From contig NC_090995.1 of NCBI RefSeq assembly GCF_041146395.1, forward strand, positions 15,069,501 to 15,133,500: DNA of 64,000 nt. Reading direction: 5' to 3'. The translations under genes and the position numbers were made by a program. The stretch is from Eulemur rufifrons. Its lineage: Eukaryota > Chordata > Mammalia > Primates > Lemuridae. The notes beneath the pieces are model-generated. The model worked only from the letters and a program-made list of their open reading frames with translations, had not been told where the DNA came from and made no database searches. Of this stretch, positions 62,535 to 64,000 are shown piece after piece (within the stretch, counting starts at the first letter, position 1; every line of letters starts with the position of its first letter).

Positions 62535-63125
62535 TCATACCACAATACAATAATTTCTCAATTCTTAAACAAATTCTTTAGTGATAGGAGTTGTATGGGA
62601 GCTGCTGTAACACGATCAGTATTGATTAGTGTTGGAAAAGCCTGTCGAAAATTACCCCTATTCCCCCAAGTGTTTTATTTTAGGTAATTAACACAACACG
62701 CAGGCCAGAAGAGAAACAAAACTGACCTCACAGGATTGTTTAAGAATTAAAGGAGAAAACAGACACACCGGACCTCAGTGCCCGACTAGACTCAGGGGAC
62801 AAAAAGCACACGATACATGACAGCTGTTATTTCTGATTTGTGAGACCTTCTATTAACTTTACTGTAAACGCTGAGATGGAAAAGAAAGCTAATACAGACA
62901 CCATCTAGTTCTGGAAGGACCGAGGGAGTTCAGACGATGGACTAAAACTGGCAGAAATTTACTTAAAAGAAAGGAAAGACTTATAAATTCTCGTACCTTC
63001 ATGGACCAAATGCATGAGAGAAGCAACTTGTTTTGATAGCAGTTAACATGAGAAACGGGAGGCAGTTTTTGTTCAGAACCAGCTCAATGTGAGTTAGTGG
63101 TAAAGCTTTGTTACTTAAAGAAAAT
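62535..63125. other. Unique intergenic stretch
   Basis: No repeat or gene recognised. Confidence 0.45.
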
Positions 63126-63129
63126 ACAG

Positions 63130-63457
63130 GGCTGGGCGCGGTGGCTCACACCTGTGATCCTAGCACTCTGGGAGGCCGAGGCGGGAGGATGGTTTGAGGT
63201 CAGGAGTTCAAGACCAGCCTGAGCAAGAGTGAGACTCCCGTCTCTACTAAAAATAGAAAGAAATTATCTGGCCAACTAAAAATATATAGAAAAAATTAGC
63301 CGGGCATGGTGGCACATGCCTGTAGTCCCAGCTACTCGGGAGGCTGAGGCAGGAGGATCGCTTGAGCCCAGGAGTCTGAGGTTGCTGTGAGTGAGGCTGA
63401 CGCCACGGCACTCTAGCCCAGGCAACAGAGTGAGACTGTGTCTCAAAAAAAAAAAAA
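63130..63457 (+). mobile_element. Full-length strepsirrhine-type Alu SINE
   Basis: A complete Alu with head GGCTGGGCGCGGTGGCTCAC, linker TTATCTGGCCAACTAAAAAT, right arm GGCTGACGCCACGGCACTCT and an A-tail. No certain target-site duplication. Confidence 0.95.
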
Positions 63458-63459
63458 GA

Positions 63460-64000
63460 AAGCAAAGGAAGGCTTGAAAATGAATGAAACGTTGATTGGA
63501 TATGATTTGAAAACAAAACAATTAAAACAAGAAATTTGGGGACTGTTAGAGAAACCTGAACATAGACTGGCTGTTACTGTAAATTTGGTAGTGACGGTAT
63601 CATGACATATAAGAATGCCTGATTTTTAGAAACCACATGCTGAAATACTCAGGGCTTAAATGTTATGATATATATGACTTACTTTCAAATGATTCAGAAA
63701 AATATATATGTATATACATATAACTACAGACAAGGTAAATACGATGAAAGATTTATAATTATTGGATGTGAATTCCGGGTAGCTATGGGATGATTGCACT
63801 AGTCTTTCACCTTCTCTGTATTTAAAAGTTGAAAACTTGTGTCCAAGAGTATCTAATAGAGAAAAGAGCAGAACACGGAGCTAATGTTGCCCCTGAGGTG
63901 TGTTTAGTCCTCTGGTTCTAGAATAACAGCGAAGGAGGTTGGGAATAGCAGTTACAGAGAATAAAAGAAAAATGGAGGGATTGAAAAACAGCTTCCTATA
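63460..64000. other. AT-rich unique stretch
   Basis: No gene recognised. A short TATATGTATA low-complexity patch lies near 63699-63722. Confidence 0.45.

Overview
This window is nuclear DNA of a primate, most likely a strepsirrhine (lemur-like). Its many Alu copies carry a long AT-rich segment between the two arms and a right arm with GGCTGACGCCACGGCACTCTAGCC, unlike human Alu. Its young L1 3' ends (...TTTGTACCCC...TGAAATAAAA) also do not look like the human type. The species call is inference from these repeat types; no phylogenetic comparison was run.

I found no protein-coding exon, tRNA, rRNA or other RNA gene that I can support. Nearly all open reading frames are short, and the longest lie in Alu, L1, LTR or CpG-rich DNA. 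The window reads as intergenic or deep-intronic sequence with three layers. The first is ancient mammalian repeats: MIR, L2, MER5A, a hAT relic, MaLR/ERVL-like LTRs and old L1M. The second is strepsirrhine-age insertions: about 17 Alu units (13 plus, 4 minus) and several 5'-truncated L1s, many with visible target-site duplications. The third is long unique stretches, some of which look like conserved regulatory DNA.

Layout: 0.5-1.5 kb, three Alus; 2.0-3.0 kb, minus-strand L1 3' end; 3.8-5.6 kb, CpG island without a recognisable gene; 5.6-12 kb, unique DNA with MIR, L2 and MER5A copies and a 25-base poly-C run; 12.2 kb, Alu; 12.5-18 kb, mostly unique, with a candidate regulatory element near 16.5 kb; 18.2-18.9 kb, a MaLR-type LTR with a duplicated end and an 83-bp mariner-type MITE; 19.9-20.4 kb, an expanded three-unit Alu; 20.5-28 kb, mostly unique, with a second candidate element at 25.1-25.6 kb; 28-40 kb, Alus, L2, MIR, an interrupted LTR, an L1 3' end and an older L1 3' UTR; 42.4-46.3 kb, a nested LINE complex (ancient L1M holding a short L1 3' end and ending at a 5'-inverted L1); 46.5-59 kb, MIRs, Alus, LTR-like DNA and an L1 with clear target-site duplication; 59.4-62.5 kb, an ERVL-like LTR, an old L1 holding an AluJ, and an ERV-like block with a tRNA-His-type primer-binding site; 63.1 kb, a last Alu.

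The most unusual items are the expanded Alu inside one target-site duplication, the isolated mariner MITE, the nested and inverted LINE cluster, the PBS-like sequence beside an LTR-like block, the orphan CpG island and the poly-C run. All repeat-family names come from pattern recognition and need a RepeatMasker run to confirm.
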